This document shows, piece after piece, positions 25,473 to 39,302 of a DNA stretch of 64,000 nucleotides. The stretch covers positions 124,001 through 188,000 of the forward strand of contig VWPU01012707.1 in the NCBI GenBank assembly GCA_013398955.1, in the 5' to 3' direction. The position numbers were made by a program, and so were the translations under genes. This stretch comes from Callaeas wilsoni (Eukaryota; Chordata; Aves; Passeriformes; Callaeidae). Each line of letters opens with the position of its first letter. The first letter of the stretch is position 1. The notes beneath the pieces are model-generated. The model searched no databases. It had not been told where the DNA came from and saw only the letters and a program-made list of their open reading frames with translations.

Positions 25473-28400
25473 CTGCAAAGGAAATAATAAAGGGAGTGGT
25501 TTTCCATTAATAAGAAGCATCACATTAGGAGGACCAAACACAAATCTGTGTATTAATTTACTCTTTACAAATCTGTAAATTAATTTTACTGAGCTGCTTC
25601 TTCAGTGTTGTCATATGCAAAAAGTGATTTTTCTTCTATTTACTCATACCATAAAAATGCAAAGAGACATTCCTTTTCAGTCAAAATAAGACAAAAGTCA
25701 GAAACAAACGATCTCATGCTTGTGAAGATTAACCTGCTTATCACTTTTTATTTCACCAATTTTATCTGGAAAATAGAAAAAGTAGCTTAAAGTAGAACAC
25801 TTCTGACTACACAGAAATACTGAATGTTACAAAAGTTGATGTTCCCAACAGTCTTTATTCCATTTGGTTTCCACAGATTTGCTAGTATTTATTTAGTCTT
25901 TCAGAAGTCAATCCCTGAGACAGTGTGAAAAAATGCTCACATAACACAATGTCAGCAGACACACAAGATTAAATTTTTTTTCAGAGTAAACTAGAATCTA
26001 ATTTCCCAAACAGAAGCACTTCACTATAAAGGCTCTTAGATTACAAAACCTCCTTGTCACTTTAGCAATTCCCAGGCTTTGAATCAGAGGACATAATCAG
26101 GAGTATCAACCAGTGAGATGAGAAAACCACAGATGCTGATACTATTTGGTCATAGAGAGAGCACACTCATTACTCAAGATTTTGTAGTGAATTTTCTGGC
26201 ATTATAGTGGCATTTTTTCTGTCACTGTGGTCATGTTGCACTGTTGTTAACAAAGACAGCAAGAAGAAAAGGACAAGCTGTGAGACTGTAAGCAAGAGCT
26301 CATGAGAAGTAAGGATCTGCTGCTTAAAACCTGACAGGAGAGCAGAATATTACGTATGAGATGCCCCCTCTGGCTGGCCAGCTTCTGTCAAGGACATCTG
26401 GTACAGCTAGACTGGTCAAAGGCAGAACAATGATTGTTCAGATCAATGAATGCTGGCTTCACAGGGCACTCTCCAGAGGATTCTGGCACATACATTATGA
26501 AGTAGCTATAATAACTAGGATGGGAGATGGATGGTCAGATAATTGACAGGTGAACAAGGGCCTCTCTGGTAGGAGAATATGGTCTGCTGCCCTCTACTCA
26601 CTTCCATGGCTTTGCTGCCCGGTAGTTTGCAACTCAGTCAGAAAACAGAGCAATGAACCAACATCTTATGTGAAATAAGTAAGCAAGATAAAGGCAAAAC
26701 CTTTTATATACCTGTGCTGGGTGTACTCTCAAGTATGTTTTTTCCCACATTAGGCATCACAAAGGACAAATTCATGTCTAAAATAAATGTTCAGTGTACT
26801 GCTTATTATTGCTGTTTTTCAGATTATGTAGCGGCTCCCTTATTATTATGACACCAGTGTTTTTCCTTCAACTTCTGCTACACCTGTATTGAAGCTCTAC
26901 CTTACTTGGTTACTGTGCTTTTTATTTGTATGAGAGGGAAAAAATTGGCTTTGTGTACACAATTACCAGTTGATGTGGCCTTCTTCAAATAGTCCAGATC
27001 ATGCCACAGTTTTTCTAACTTCTTAATTCTGTGACTATTATAAATTCAATGAAAAGAAAGAAGTAAGGGTTATGTCAGAAAGGGTATAAAAAAAAGGCCC
27101 TACTAGGGTTTATTTGAAAATTTATAATATTTTGCAACTAAGGAAGCATTTACCTCACAGACTGATGGTCACACATTCTCCCACAAAATATGAACTGTTT
27201 TCCTTTTCATATATGTTTCAGAGCAGTCGCTTTCCCCAGAGCACACAACCTTGCTATTGCCATGCTAATCTCTTTACTATTGTCATAGGGTGGAGGGGAA
27301 ATAAATTATGAATTTCACATAGCCTCGCAGCTTAATGACCTGAGGGAGAAAAGTAAAAAAGTTCACAGGTGGCCTTCCGGCTCTCTCAGTCCTAAGACTG
27401 CCCTGTTCTTCATGGTGATTCTGCCACTGCATCCCCCTGCATCCCCTGGAGTATCACGGTTTTTGAGACATGTGTCCGAAGGCAACTGCCCCGTGGACTG
27501 TTGAAAATACAGTTGAAAATACACAGTCCTCCAAAGCTACAGTACAAAGATATCCTGACCATGTTCCCGCCCTCTTGGCATGTCTTAGACGACTGTAAAG
27601 AAGCCATAGATTAACAAAGGCTTCTTGCCTCTTGCACATTAAAAAATGAGTAACCCAACCTTAGAAACTCCATGCTAATTCTTTTTCATTATTAACTGAT
27701 CCTGCTGTAGAAATATGTTCTTAAAATAAGAGGTCTCAAAAGAACATTTGTTATCAGAGAAAAGGTGATCTTTTTATATTACTTGGCTGCCTTTTAAATT
27801 ACTCTTCAAGTAAGATATACCACCTATAGTTCTGCAGTACAGGCAGAAATAATATACAGTAAATTCAAAAGTATAAAATAAGAAAGCATACAAGAAGAAA
27901 TTAAATAGCAATATGCACTTTTATTCCTCCTATAAATCACTTCCAACTAAGGTGCTAAATAAGAGCTTCCTTGGGAAACCAAAGGAATGGAACATTAACT
28001 ACCTAACTTTAAAATTCACAGATTTTACATACAACTACGTAACAAAGAAAATACTATTCATGACACAAAGCTGAGGTTTAGTATAGAAATGCAAAGACTT
28101 ATGCTGTTTGGTTTTACAAGTCACTATAAACACACAGTTATAATATGTTATTAATCCCTCTTCCAGCGCCATCTCTAATGGTACCAGTTTTTTTCTAATG
28201 TTCAAAGTTTCAGACATTTACAAGGGATATATCCTGTGCTCATCTTAAGTGTGCCTGCTCCTGAAAGATAAAGAGATTAATTCTTACTCCAGAGTCTAAC
28301 ATTTTTAAGTGGAAGGACCCACCTAGGCTTCTAGAGTCTTCTTTGAGCATCTCTTTCTCATTCACTATATATTTTGGAAAAAAAAACCACCAAAAAAACC

Positions 28401-29159
28401 CCAACCAAATGAACCTCTTTAAGAACCTTCCTACATTTAGACAGTAACATCTAAGATCTGTAGAAACCACAGTTGATGTCCAGAACAGAAAAAATCTACA
28501 ATAGCCAGTTTTCACAATTAAATGACACTTGAGTTTCACAACTGGAGCAGAAAATTAATAGGTTAACAGATTCAGAAGTGAGCTAAGTCTTAGAGCTAAC
28601 TTGAAGAATGTTTTATTTGTAAGATGGGCAATTGCATAATTTTTCATGAGTCTCGGTAAATGCCAGTACTGCAAACCAGAACAGAATCTCACAACCATGA
28701 ACTCCCAGAGCTGCAGCCTGCCCTGTCTCTACCCATAAGTGCATCTGTATTCACCCAGAAGCCACAGTCACTCTCTCCATCCAAAATAATGTACACAAAA
28801 TGCAAAGCATCAGTTGCTCAGACTATTTTAAACATCCTCAGCAGCAACAAGAAACACAGAACAGCCATTCATTCTAACACCGTACCTTTAGGTAAAAGAT
28901 TTTGTGCTATACAAACAAGAAACTGATATGCAGAAGTGACAGTTCCATATTTCTAAACACTAACCACACCATTTGCTTCAATTTTTCTTGCTCTAATTTG
29001 GGTTCCATGGTTAGGATAATCTAAAATAACTTTTGAATTATTAAAGTTCAGCCATATACAGGGAAGGAAGACACTGAAATACTTCCCCTGTATCTGAACA
29101 CTATAACAGTAACATTTAGATTCGTTTTGACATCTCTTCAAGATCATGTTTTGAGAATG

Positions 29160-29320
29160 TTTAATAAATACACTGACAAGAAGAAAAGATATGTGTTTTC
29201 ATGTACATTGAAACATATATAGACGACAGACTTCCATAAACAATATATAATAAATGAGATATGTACACATAATATCTATGTCTGTACATATGTACATTAG
29301 AAGATATATTTATAGTTAGT
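29160..29320. repeat. TA/CA-rich low-complexity stretch
   Basis: The stretch is rich in ACATAT, TATATA and GTACAT words, including the palindrome GTACATATGTAC near 29285. It has no coding potential and is likely decayed simple sequence. Confidence 0.5.
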
Positions 29321-31136
29321 ACACATGCGTGGTTGCCTGCTGCAGTTTTCTTATATTACTCACATAATTTCCAGTAACTTAAGACTAATAAACCTGCTTT
29401 GATTAATCACATAGAAAACAGGACCTTGATCAAATATATTGAGTCATTACTTGTCACCCCAATATGAAGATTTTCTAACGTTTTGTAGTAATATGAAAAT
29501 GCAACCAAATATACAAACCACGCAATCACTTATCTGAGACTTTTTGTTTAAAAAACAGTTCTGCAATCTTCTTTCCTTCAACATTATTTAATACTGCTTC
29601 ATTTCTCTTCACTCACTCCCACATGAAAAAATAAAAATTGGATTTGTATGAAGTCACAGAATTACGTGATTATACCTCACAATGCTTACAACATGGTACA
29701 AAAATCTCTCATTTAATATTTAAAGTTAGTTTTCCTGGAAAATAAATAAAATTACAAGATATTACATTTTCACTACAAAACACAGAAATACCCAGATAAA
29801 AATGTTTTATATATCATCTCATCTCAGTCAGTATAATTTTCTTCTCCAGAAATAGAACAAATAAAACAAACAAACATTTTCTTTAAAAAGTCTGGGCATA
29901 ACCATGTTGTAATTACATAAAGTTTGAATATCTCTCGAAGTGCATTTCCTTGTGCAAAATGCAAAACCATGTTGCTAAATATTATAGCTTAGTTTCAGTT
30001 ATGTGATGACATACACAGGAAGGAAGATGGCAGCTTATTTGCTCTATGTCCTCACCTCACTGCGAGAGTGCAGGGTTCCACTTTTTGATGAAAAAAATCA
30101 GCACTAATGAATAGCTGAAAAAGCATAATTGTGTGTGGAATACAGGAGCTATACACTGAGGGAGAAATGAGAATGGACTTACTCCTTCTACAGAGATCAT
30201 TTTTAGACCAGCCCTTTTATTCTAAGGAATGAAGCAATCTATCTACATCTTGAATGATAAATTCTCTACTTGTAAAAGGCTTCATTTATCACAAACAATG
30301 AAAAAAATATAGAAAGAAAAATCAATACGTGTAGCAGTTTAGTCCAGCAAAGGCCTTTCTTAAAGAGAAACCTCAGTCAAGGTTGAAAGAGCAATTAATG
30401 CAGTCTCAAAAATCTGGGCCACTCTGATAGAGTTCGGTTAACATGTGGCAGAAGTAATCATCCACTTGTGAAAATGATTTTCAGTTCATTCTCAAACACC
30501 TTTCAGACACTCATGATCCCATTTAACTGACAACAATACAGGCTATCCGTGGGCATCATTGCATTCGCTGAGAGAGCCAATGGGGACCAAATGCCCACAG
30601 GCACTTTCAGTCATCCCCACGCCTTGCATAAAAGGAATCTTCCTTGCACTGCATTCCTCCTTTTATTTAACCCTGCAAGATTAAGAAATTTTTTTGTTTT
30701 CAGTTGAGGATGAGGAGAAAACTGATTCAAGACACCAATATGACCTGGGTCATAAGAAACCTAGCTGTAAACATTCTCAGATTCATTTTAGTCGTTTCTG
30801 CGCTCTTGAGAAAGAGAACTAAATAAGCCTTCAACAGATGGAATGAAAAAAAATCAGCCTAAACTACTGTAATTATGCCTGCTAAGGATAAAGAAACGTT
30901 GAAGAATGTCAAGTAATAAAAACATCACAGCCACAGGAAACAGTTCCATTTATTCCAATAAGCAAGATACTCATCGTATGAACAGGAAAACGTGTGGCTT
31001 TTTTTCCTGATAAACACTTTTCACTTACAGTATAAATGGTTATGAGAATGCTGGATGATCTGATATCCTTAGATTCTTTAACAGTGGTATCTTACTACAC
31101 TCTAGAGCGCTTCGCCATTTGTGAATATGCATGCCA

Positions 31137-31164
31137 GTACTTACGGAACCTGTGAAGTAAGTAC
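31137..31164. repeat. Short inverted repeat GTACTTAC / GTAAGTAC
   Basis: Two perfect 8-base arms (31137-31144 and 31157-31164) are separated by 12 bases. The left arm belongs to AGTACTTACGGA at 31136-31147, which recurs exactly at 32209-32220. Confidence 0.8.
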
Positions 31165-32202
31165 AATGGCAACTTGACAATTATTAATCTAATTTATGTC
31201 ATATCATGAAACCTATTTGGCATGTAAGTGTAAGTGTTTGTCAAGACAGAAAAACATCCTTTAGCCTTGAGAGAATTCCAGGCAATGAAAGAATGAAATC
31301 CTTCAGATGCAACATAAATGTAGAAAGCACTCTGATTCTAATGTAATCTAATTGCAATGTAAACAGGTAATGCAGCACTACCTCAAAACAGCTGGTGCTG
31401 AGGAGGTGACATCACCCTCTGTGCTTTTTGAGGCAGCTTACTTTGGACTAGCTCTAAACTGAACCCAGGCACAAAACAGCTACCAGTGCTTTGCAGCATA
31501 TATAAACACACCCCTGAAGGTCAGCTCTTGGTTTAATTTAATCTAAAAAGATAATAGACTGTGACCAAAAAAGCACAGAAAGCAGGTGCTAAAAGACTGG
31601 TTTTCAAAGTGAAAACCTAAATTTAAATTCTGATGATGAAGTAGTAGAAAAAAATTAAATTGCACCGCTTTCCCTTGAGCATTCCCTTTGGCTGTGGAAA
31701 CAGTTCTTAACATTGACAGACCTTAAAGAACTTGCAAGCATCTTGAGCACCCAGAAGCAGCCAGGTGTCCAGCCTACACATCTCTCCATGTCACTGGAAG
31801 CACATGGCACTGCAATCAGATAGAAAAAACTGATGACGTTTTTTCCAGCTAGGCACTGATATTATTTGTGATCGAGAAAGCCTAAATGGCTGAGAATCTG
31901 TCTGCATCAAAAATTTATTTTTGTTTCTAGGTCATACACATCCTCTGATGGAAACAGCCAAGAGTTGTTGAAAACTTTGGTGGTAGAGGCCAGTAAGAGC
32001 AGTGAGCTCCTTCAGGAATGATACTTGGCTTTGATTATCTGTGACTGGTTATGTGCTTCTTTTCACTGCCATTTTTGTATTGATATAATTTTAATTTAGT
32101 AAAGAATACAGACCTCAGCAGAGCTTTTTTTTTTTTAATAAAACATATTAGGAGAATGAGATACATACATTTTCATTCTAAAGACTGCAAATTCTAAGTA
32201 TT

Positions 32203-32245
32203 TTCATAAGTACTTACGGAGTAAGTATTTTAAAGTACTTATGAA
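32203..32245. repeat. Inverted repeat, 13-base arms
   Basis: The arms TTCATAAGTACTT (32203-32215) and AAGTACTTATGAA (32233-32245) are perfect complements around a 17-base spacer. A nested alternative pairing, TACTTAC with GTAAGTA, also exists. Words such as TAAGTATTTT are duplicated on both sides, so the structure may have arisen by local duplication and inversion. Confidence 0.85.
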
Positions 32246-33917
32246 TTAGTATAAAGTCTAAGTATGTCTAAACTAGCAAAGGCATGAGGAGGCATATTAA
32301 ACTCAGTATCCCTATTTGTGATTTGAAATGAAGGACTAAAATTATGATAATGAATTAGTCTAGCACTTTCCTTTAATTTGTGCACACAGAAGATGTTTAT
32401 TCAGAGTAATATGATGGTTTAAAATGATTTTTTAAAATTCTTGATAGCTGGATTTTTAAAAAAAAACCCTAAAAGAATTCAATTAAAACCACCACTTGAA
32501 AACATCACCAAAGCTTTGAAACAAATCAGTTTAGCAAGTTCTCACTTACATGGCATTATTCTCTTAATAGGAGCATTACTTGACACTTGAATAGTGCTTT
32601 ATAAACCACGCAATTACTCCTCACAACATGTCCAGTGCAGGAGGTTAGTATTTCCACATTAATTTCTGCTGGGAGAGAAACCAAAGTGGAAAAGAGCAAG
32701 ACTGTTCAAAACTTGAGGTCCTAGTGCACCAGAAGAAACACTCAGGAAAGCCTCACAACAGCCCTTATCTTCTAGAAGTTGGAAAATGAATTTCAGAAGC
32801 TTGTAAAGCTGTTCAGCCTTTTAACTGTATGTCAAAACACGCAACACACTTATGATTTAAGAAAAAAGTGAAAAGAAAACGTTCTAAAGGGAAACAGCAA
32901 ATTAAATATGTTTGTCTTTGCAATTCCACTCTGCCACTTTCAGGGATCATGTTTCCCTTGTATTTTGTATGGATCCAGTGTAAAGTGCTCGGGGTATATT
33001 TCCACTTCAGAACTTTGCAGATTACCGTCTGGAAGCACCCTTCTGTCTCCCTGGGCTCTACCAGATCCCTACAGTGCAAAGACTCCTAACTTAGCTGTTG
33101 CAATTAGTTGCGTGAAGAGATAATTGAAGGAGGTTTTCTGTACCTAGGAATCATGAAAAGCCAACCATGTGACATTCACGGAAGACATTTGTTATTTGCA
33201 GCCTGACAAAATTATTAATTCTAAAGCACAGTTCAGGATAATAAACCTGTTTGCTCTTTTCAGCCAATGCCATGAGGTAAAACTTCTGTGGATGCAATGG
33301 CTGAACTTGGCTAATAATGAACAGAGATGACAGTCTACAGATGACTGTAGAGATGTCAAAATGTTTGGCAGACTGGGCAGAAAACAATTCTTTTCAGTTG
33401 TGCAACTACAGAACCATCCAGAATGAAAAGAACTAGAATACAATTTAAGCAGCAGTGGCAAAAATGCAGTTACCTTTTTGGAATTCACACACAATCTTTG
33501 AAATAGCAGTCTCCTCCCATGTTGCAGAAATAAAAAGCTTTTTATTGGGAACTATATGATTTTCTTCTGGATTAAAATTTTTACACTTCATGCTCTCATA
33601 CATTGGAAAACTCCCTTTTAATCTAGCAGACTGACTTCCTGTAAACATTGGACCCAATGAATATCACTTTTCTTTCCACCCAGCATACAACAGCAAGAAA
33701 GCACAACGCTGCCTGTGTATCAGTGGTGCGGACTGTCTCCATCGTGTCTTGAGCACCTCTATGGAATGTAGGAACAGTGCCAGACATTAATTTCCACTCT
33801 CACACAGCAGTGCAAGTGTTGAAGCTTGTTTCCATGAAGTCAAATTAGTTACATTTCATTGTGCACTTTAGGCATTCCTGGGCAGGCTGTGAAAGAGAAA
33901 TTTAATTGCAATGAATG

Positions 33918-33931
33918 TTTGCATATGCAAA
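33918..33931. promoter_or_regulatory. Perfect palindrome TTTGCATATGCAAA, possible POU dimer site
   Basis: This 14-base perfect palindrome contains the core TGCATATGCA shared with MORE-type sites bound by POU-domain dimers. The match is to the motif only; occupancy is unknown and the site lies deep within a large intron. Confidence 0.35.
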
Positions 33932-35611
33932 GAGCCGTATCTGGCTCAGAAAGTCCTTCTTCTGCAGATCAGTGGAGTCTGAAAGAATACTGAAATTACT
34001 CATAAATTTTCCCAGTCATCTGCTGCTGGCCACAGTGGAAGATAGGTTAGATGAACATTTGCTCCAAGACATCTAATATTCTAACAGAGTTATTCTTCCT
34101 CAAAAAACCTACTGGTGCAGAATGACACCTGTAGGTGGTGCTTTCATCAAAAACTAGATTGAAAAAACTTTTACATTCTTGGCCATCTTTTGATGACAAT
34201 ACAAGGGTAAAAACAAGGAAGAAAGCTTTCATAGTATGACCCAGCAAATCAGTTCTCTGAAAATACAATTTTTAAAAAACTTTCCTATACAGAACACATG
34301 TAGAATTTTAAAGATGCCAGAGAAACAAATAGACTTCTGACTCCATGTCACTTTGGAAGAAACTTCTCCAAAAGAATGTAGAAGTGGCCACTCAGAAGCA
34401 CTTTGAGGCCTGTGCCTTGCTCTCAACAGGACATGAAGAGAAGCGTGCAGGTATACATCCCCACAGATTCCTCATATACTCATGCTGATACTGTACCTAG
34501 AAGTTTCTTCATCTAGAAATGGTGTCTCTGTGTTTGCAACTTTTTAATGAATTTTTGCTTAAATTAATTTGCATAATGATTTTCTCCACCATTTTAAACT
34601 TTTAAAATTTACACCCAGCAGCACAGTTCTGCATCTCAATTGGCTGTGCCTGAAAGCAACTCATATGGTCCACACTGAAACTGGCACCCACTGGTATAAT
34701 TCAGCAATTGTCTTGTGGCACTGGAAGACAGAGATTTCAGTGTACAGGAATTTGTTTTAGAACCATTGACATGATCGGATGTTTATCCTTGGAAATGTCA
34801 CACTGAAGCAAACAATCTAAAACTGATTTCTGCAGGACTTTTACCAGTAAACAAGAGAAATGCATCACTGAAAAATATATCCCCTTTGAGAAAGTTCCTT
34901 ATGTACTTCTTCATGGTATTCAGGATTTTTAAAATGGATTAATATAATTAGAAAAAAAATTCCTAAGATGGTTTTTTTTCGGGTGGTGGATAAGGGAAAA
35001 AAAAGCTATGCAAGAAAGATACAAGCCTATAAAAACAGCACAGATTTGCTCTTTGTCAAAAGTTCTTTATTGTAACAAAATGTAGAAAATAAAACATTCA
35101 AATGCTGTTCCTCCACTGGAGGTACTAAACTGGAACGGGTTTGTGACTGGAGCTGTAGAAGTAGGAGTTTAGGAATACAGAATTTATTGCCTGTGAGGGA
35201 GCATCAGAGCCATCTACTGGGGTCAGTCCATTCCTGCTGCACAGGCTTGTCTGACGAGTAACTATCTCCCCAAAATTGCAATACTACAGTGATATTCACC
35301 TGTAAAATTGCCATTAAATAGTATTTTTTAAAAAAAATCCATAAAAGCTAAGAGAAAATAAAAGCTGTAGCGCTGACGAATTGGATGCAAGGAGAGGTTT
35401 AAGTAGCTTTTCCTTACTTCAAGTTTTAAAAATACTTTTTGAAAAATGGCATTTATTTGTAAATAACACAAACGAATAAAATATCTTCTATGGGTGTTTG
35501 TGTGAACAATTTAAAAACAAAAATTACAATTAATACTTTTAGCATTACTCATTAATTATTGTTCAAATCTGAGACTGAGATTTTTGCATCTCTTTCCCCC
35601 AAAAGAACTTT

Positions 35612-35702
35612 ACATGTGTGTTTATATTTTTATCTATACATACACACATATATTTATATATTTAGACATATATCTATATCTATATATATAGATACATATA
35701 AA
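35612..35702. repeat. TA-rich microsatellite (TATA/CATA/TATC)
   Basis: This is a mixed dinucleotide and tetranucleotide tract, ending CTATATATATATAGATACATA. It is likely to be length-variable between individuals. It has no coding potential. Confidence 0.85.
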
Positions 35703-38700
35703 AGGACTCATTTCCTGCTATAGCTCAGACAAGCACTAAAGGATATAGCAGTTCCTGTGTCCTGTAAAAATATAAGAATAGGCACCTCCACTCTCCAAAT
35801 ATTTGATTTACCACAACACTATAACAGAATTTATTGGAATTTGTAGAGCTGAATTTTAAACTAGGCTTTAATAACTCTCACACTAAATATTGTAAAATGC
35901 TCTTCCAAAATAGATTGTGTATATACAGAGAAAAACTTCACATTTATATGTACTAAGAAGCTACACTTCGAAACTTCTAAAATTAACATGCAGTTCCTTT
36001 ACCTGTACTGGCCAGGAAAAAAATTCATTTTTCAATTATAAACACTTTCACAAAACAGTACGAACAATCAAAAGTGAGATTAATTTAGCTGCATTATAAT
36101 CATACTCCCATCTTCTTCCTTGATTTAACCATGCTGCCCTCCTGTGGATGTCAGGACATGTGGAATGCCATCGCCCAGACTAAGAAAATCTGGTTCAAAT
36201 CCATCCCTGTTACCTGTTTGTGACAGACTTGAAGAGGAAAGAAAACGCCACCGTGTAATCATGAAAAGTGGTTAAATTAAACTTCAGGGCGAGGACTGTG
36301 AAACTTATATGCCAAATAGTTTTAAAATGAGTATTTTAAATTAGTAGAATTTCTTATAGTTCCACAAATCATGAATCTGTGGAAGCACAGAGTCATACAT
36401 ATTAATAATACATTTATTCTCAAATTAGGGGGAGAACATTCATCGCATAATGATGAGTTACTTCATCTGTTGAAGTGCCAACACAGTTGAACACATATAT
36501 TATAAAGATTATCCAACAACTCCAAAAGCATAGAAATAATTTGCAGAAGTATCAGTACTCGGTAAACCAAAAAATGCTAATTAGTTAAACTGTATTCTTT
36601 TTTGCCTGGTACAGAGATACCACACACATCTTGAGAAATTATTGAGTAGAAAATATGTTACATCTTCAAAGAAAAATATAAAAGATAAAAGATGGTTTGG
36701 AACAGAAGAATCTAAAATTACAGGGAGGTCTATAATCAATTATTCAAAGAAATTATCTCATGCTAAAATTTTTTTTAATCAATTACATTTAAATAAAATC
36801 TCTGTTGTTATCAGGTGTGTTAATAATAAACTGGAAATTCATATTATGCATTAAATGTTTATATAACTTGAGCTCATCTATAGTCAAGAGTTGTCAGATT
36901 TGTTAAATCACTGGTTTAAAACAGAACAGTGCAAAACAGATCCCTAAACCCCTAAAGTACAACTGCTGGAGTAGTACAGGACTATTGGTTTTCTTCCAGA
37001 ATAAATTTGTAAATGCTGATAAACTGTGCTTTAAGTTTTAATGATAAAAAATGCTTTAAAATAATTTTCTCTCTGAAGAAAGACTAAAATTTTTAAAAGC
37101 TACAAAACGTAGTGTTATTTTCTGATGCTAAAATATGTCAGGAAGTAAACACTTTTTCTTTAGAATCTTCTTTAACTCAGAAACAAAAATTAAAAGTGAA
37201 ATGTTAAATTTTAAATCAAGCCAGTCTGTCAAAATATTTTTTATATTGTTGAAAAGACTGTGAAATAAATAAAAAGTCTCAAGAATGCATAAAAATGTAA
37301 GAAATTCTTTTGGACCAAACTAGACAAGACAGTTTAGTCATATGCCATTTTGTGCCAATTAGCGAAGCTGCTGACATGCTGTATCAATAAAAAAAAAATA
37401 ACCTAAGCAGTGGGACTAATTAAATGAAATAAGATAATTAAAAGCTTCTCAATATATAATAAAACAATATGGCTGAAAGTGTTCTATAATGTTGTCATTT
37501 TATTTTCCCATTATCTGCTTCTCTGCTGAGTTTTAATCAGTGTATCTATATGCATAAAACAGTGTCCAGATGTTAATGTGTTGATGGCAAGAATCAGGTG
37601 TTCAATTAAAATACATTGAGTGTGCAAGGAAAAAAACCCAAGCCTTCCATTAAGGAGATTATATACAGCTCAATTAAAAATGAATGTAACATTTGTGATT
37701 AAGTTGAACACTCACATTCTATAATGACAACAAAATTTTACATTACATGATTACTTTATTAACTTCATCATGCAATTCTAATCTAAGGATCACAGTTATT
37801 TTCTGTTTGAAAATGGAACCATTGCTTCTCAATATACAAAACAATGGTAAAGATACATTTACAGAAATTGTTGGTTTCCCTCCCCTGAAGCTTTTTTTAT
37901 TTTTATCAGTAGTGAATGGAAAAAACCCACAACTGTTACATATATACCATTTGTAGAGATCTTAGCCTAGCAAGTGTTCTCAGCTACTGGCAATATTTGT
38001 AATATTTAATCCCTGTCCCAGATGTGTTGCTTGCTTAACTCCAATTTCATTTGGATGTATTCATTACTCAGAATGTGTTTCTAAATGACTTGACTAATAG
38101 ATCTGTAAAATTACATCCCATGCCCAGCCTACTGCCCTTAATCTAAAAAGAATCATTCCGTACTCTTAAATTTTTAGACCTTCGCTTCAGATCTTACCTT
38201 GCCCTTCAAAACTAAGACTTTAAACCAGATGAAAAAGGTTAGAGAGCTACAAACATTCAGTTTTAGAAAAGAGAATTGCTGTCAGCTATCCAGCTGTGAG
38301 GGGAGTAGATTTTTAGGCACACTTCTCTACATCAGCACTACTGAAAACTGAGCCAAGTTTCTTACTCTCTTTTTGTCTATGACATGGTGCATTCTACTTA
38401 AGACTTTGAACTTCAAATTATCTCAAAATTTAAATTAACAGTTAAAATCACAAATGTAGTAACCCATGACAAAAATAGTAACTTCTAAGCCACTGATTTA
38501 CTGAGCAAGGGTAACTAGTTGAGTATTAAGGAGAACATACACTTCTCTCATCTCAACCATATCGATTTTCATCTTTGGAAAAAACTATGAAGAAAAGCAG
38601 ACAGCAATTTTGGGCTGGCAATCTTCTAATATTATCAGAGAAGCTCTCCATGTGGAAGGAAAGGGAAGCTGGTCTGACCCCAATGGAGACTTAGAAGTGA

Positions 38701-38904
38701 AACTCAAACCTACCCCTACCAGGACACTTCCCCTGCCAATTCGTCCACAGATTAGTCCATACAAACTGCAGCATGAAAGGCAGTCTCAGAGGTCTTTGCT
38801 GTCTGTTGCTCCAAAGACAAACCATGTGCGGGATTTAACACACATGTGCAGGAATCAGCATACATGCATTTTTCTTGGACGTCGCTCAGAGCACTATGCC
38901 CAGC

Positions 38905-39302
38905 CCCGGGGCTGCCACCATAAGGACAAGGACCTGCTGGAGTGAGTCCAGAGGAGGGTCACAAAGATGCTCAGAGGTGTGGAGCACCTCTCCAACGGGG
39001 AAAGGCTGAGAGAGTTGGGGTTGTTCAGCCTGGAGAAGAGAAGGCTATGAGGAGACCTTAGAGCACTTTCCAGAACCTAAAGGGAACCTACAAGAAAACT
39101 GGAGAGGGACTTTTTGCAAGGGCATGTAGTGATAGGACAAGGGGGAATGGCTTTAGGCTAAAGGAGGGTAAATTTAAATTAGGTATTAAGAAGTTCTTTC
39201 CTGTGAGGGTGGTGAGACACTGGAAAAGATTGCCCAGAGAAGCTGTGGACGCCCCATCTCTGGAAGTGTTCAAGGCCAGATTAGATGGGGCTTTGATCAA
39301 CA
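38905..39302 (+). mobile_element. CR1 LINE copy, truncated at both ends
   Basis: The body follows avian CR1 closely in order: GAGTCCAGAGGAGGGTCACA, GGAGCACCTCTCC, GGGGTTGTTCAGCCTGGAGA, GCATGTAGTGATAGGACAAG, GAGGGTGGTGAGACACTGGA, GCCCAGAGAAGCTGTGG and GGAAGTGTTCAAGGCCAGAT. It stops at GGGGCTTTGATCAACATTG, where a full CR1 would continue with the GCAACCTGG...TCTAGTGG block and a terminal octamer repeat. The 5' truncation is normal; losing the 3' end is not. The clean match to the remembered consensus suggests a comparatively young copy. ORFs overlapping here belong to the repeat. Confidence 0.93.

Noticed and set aside
38610..38945. 111-codon plus-strand ORF
   Set aside because: Its 3' end runs into the CR1 copy, and the upstream part has no family resemblance.
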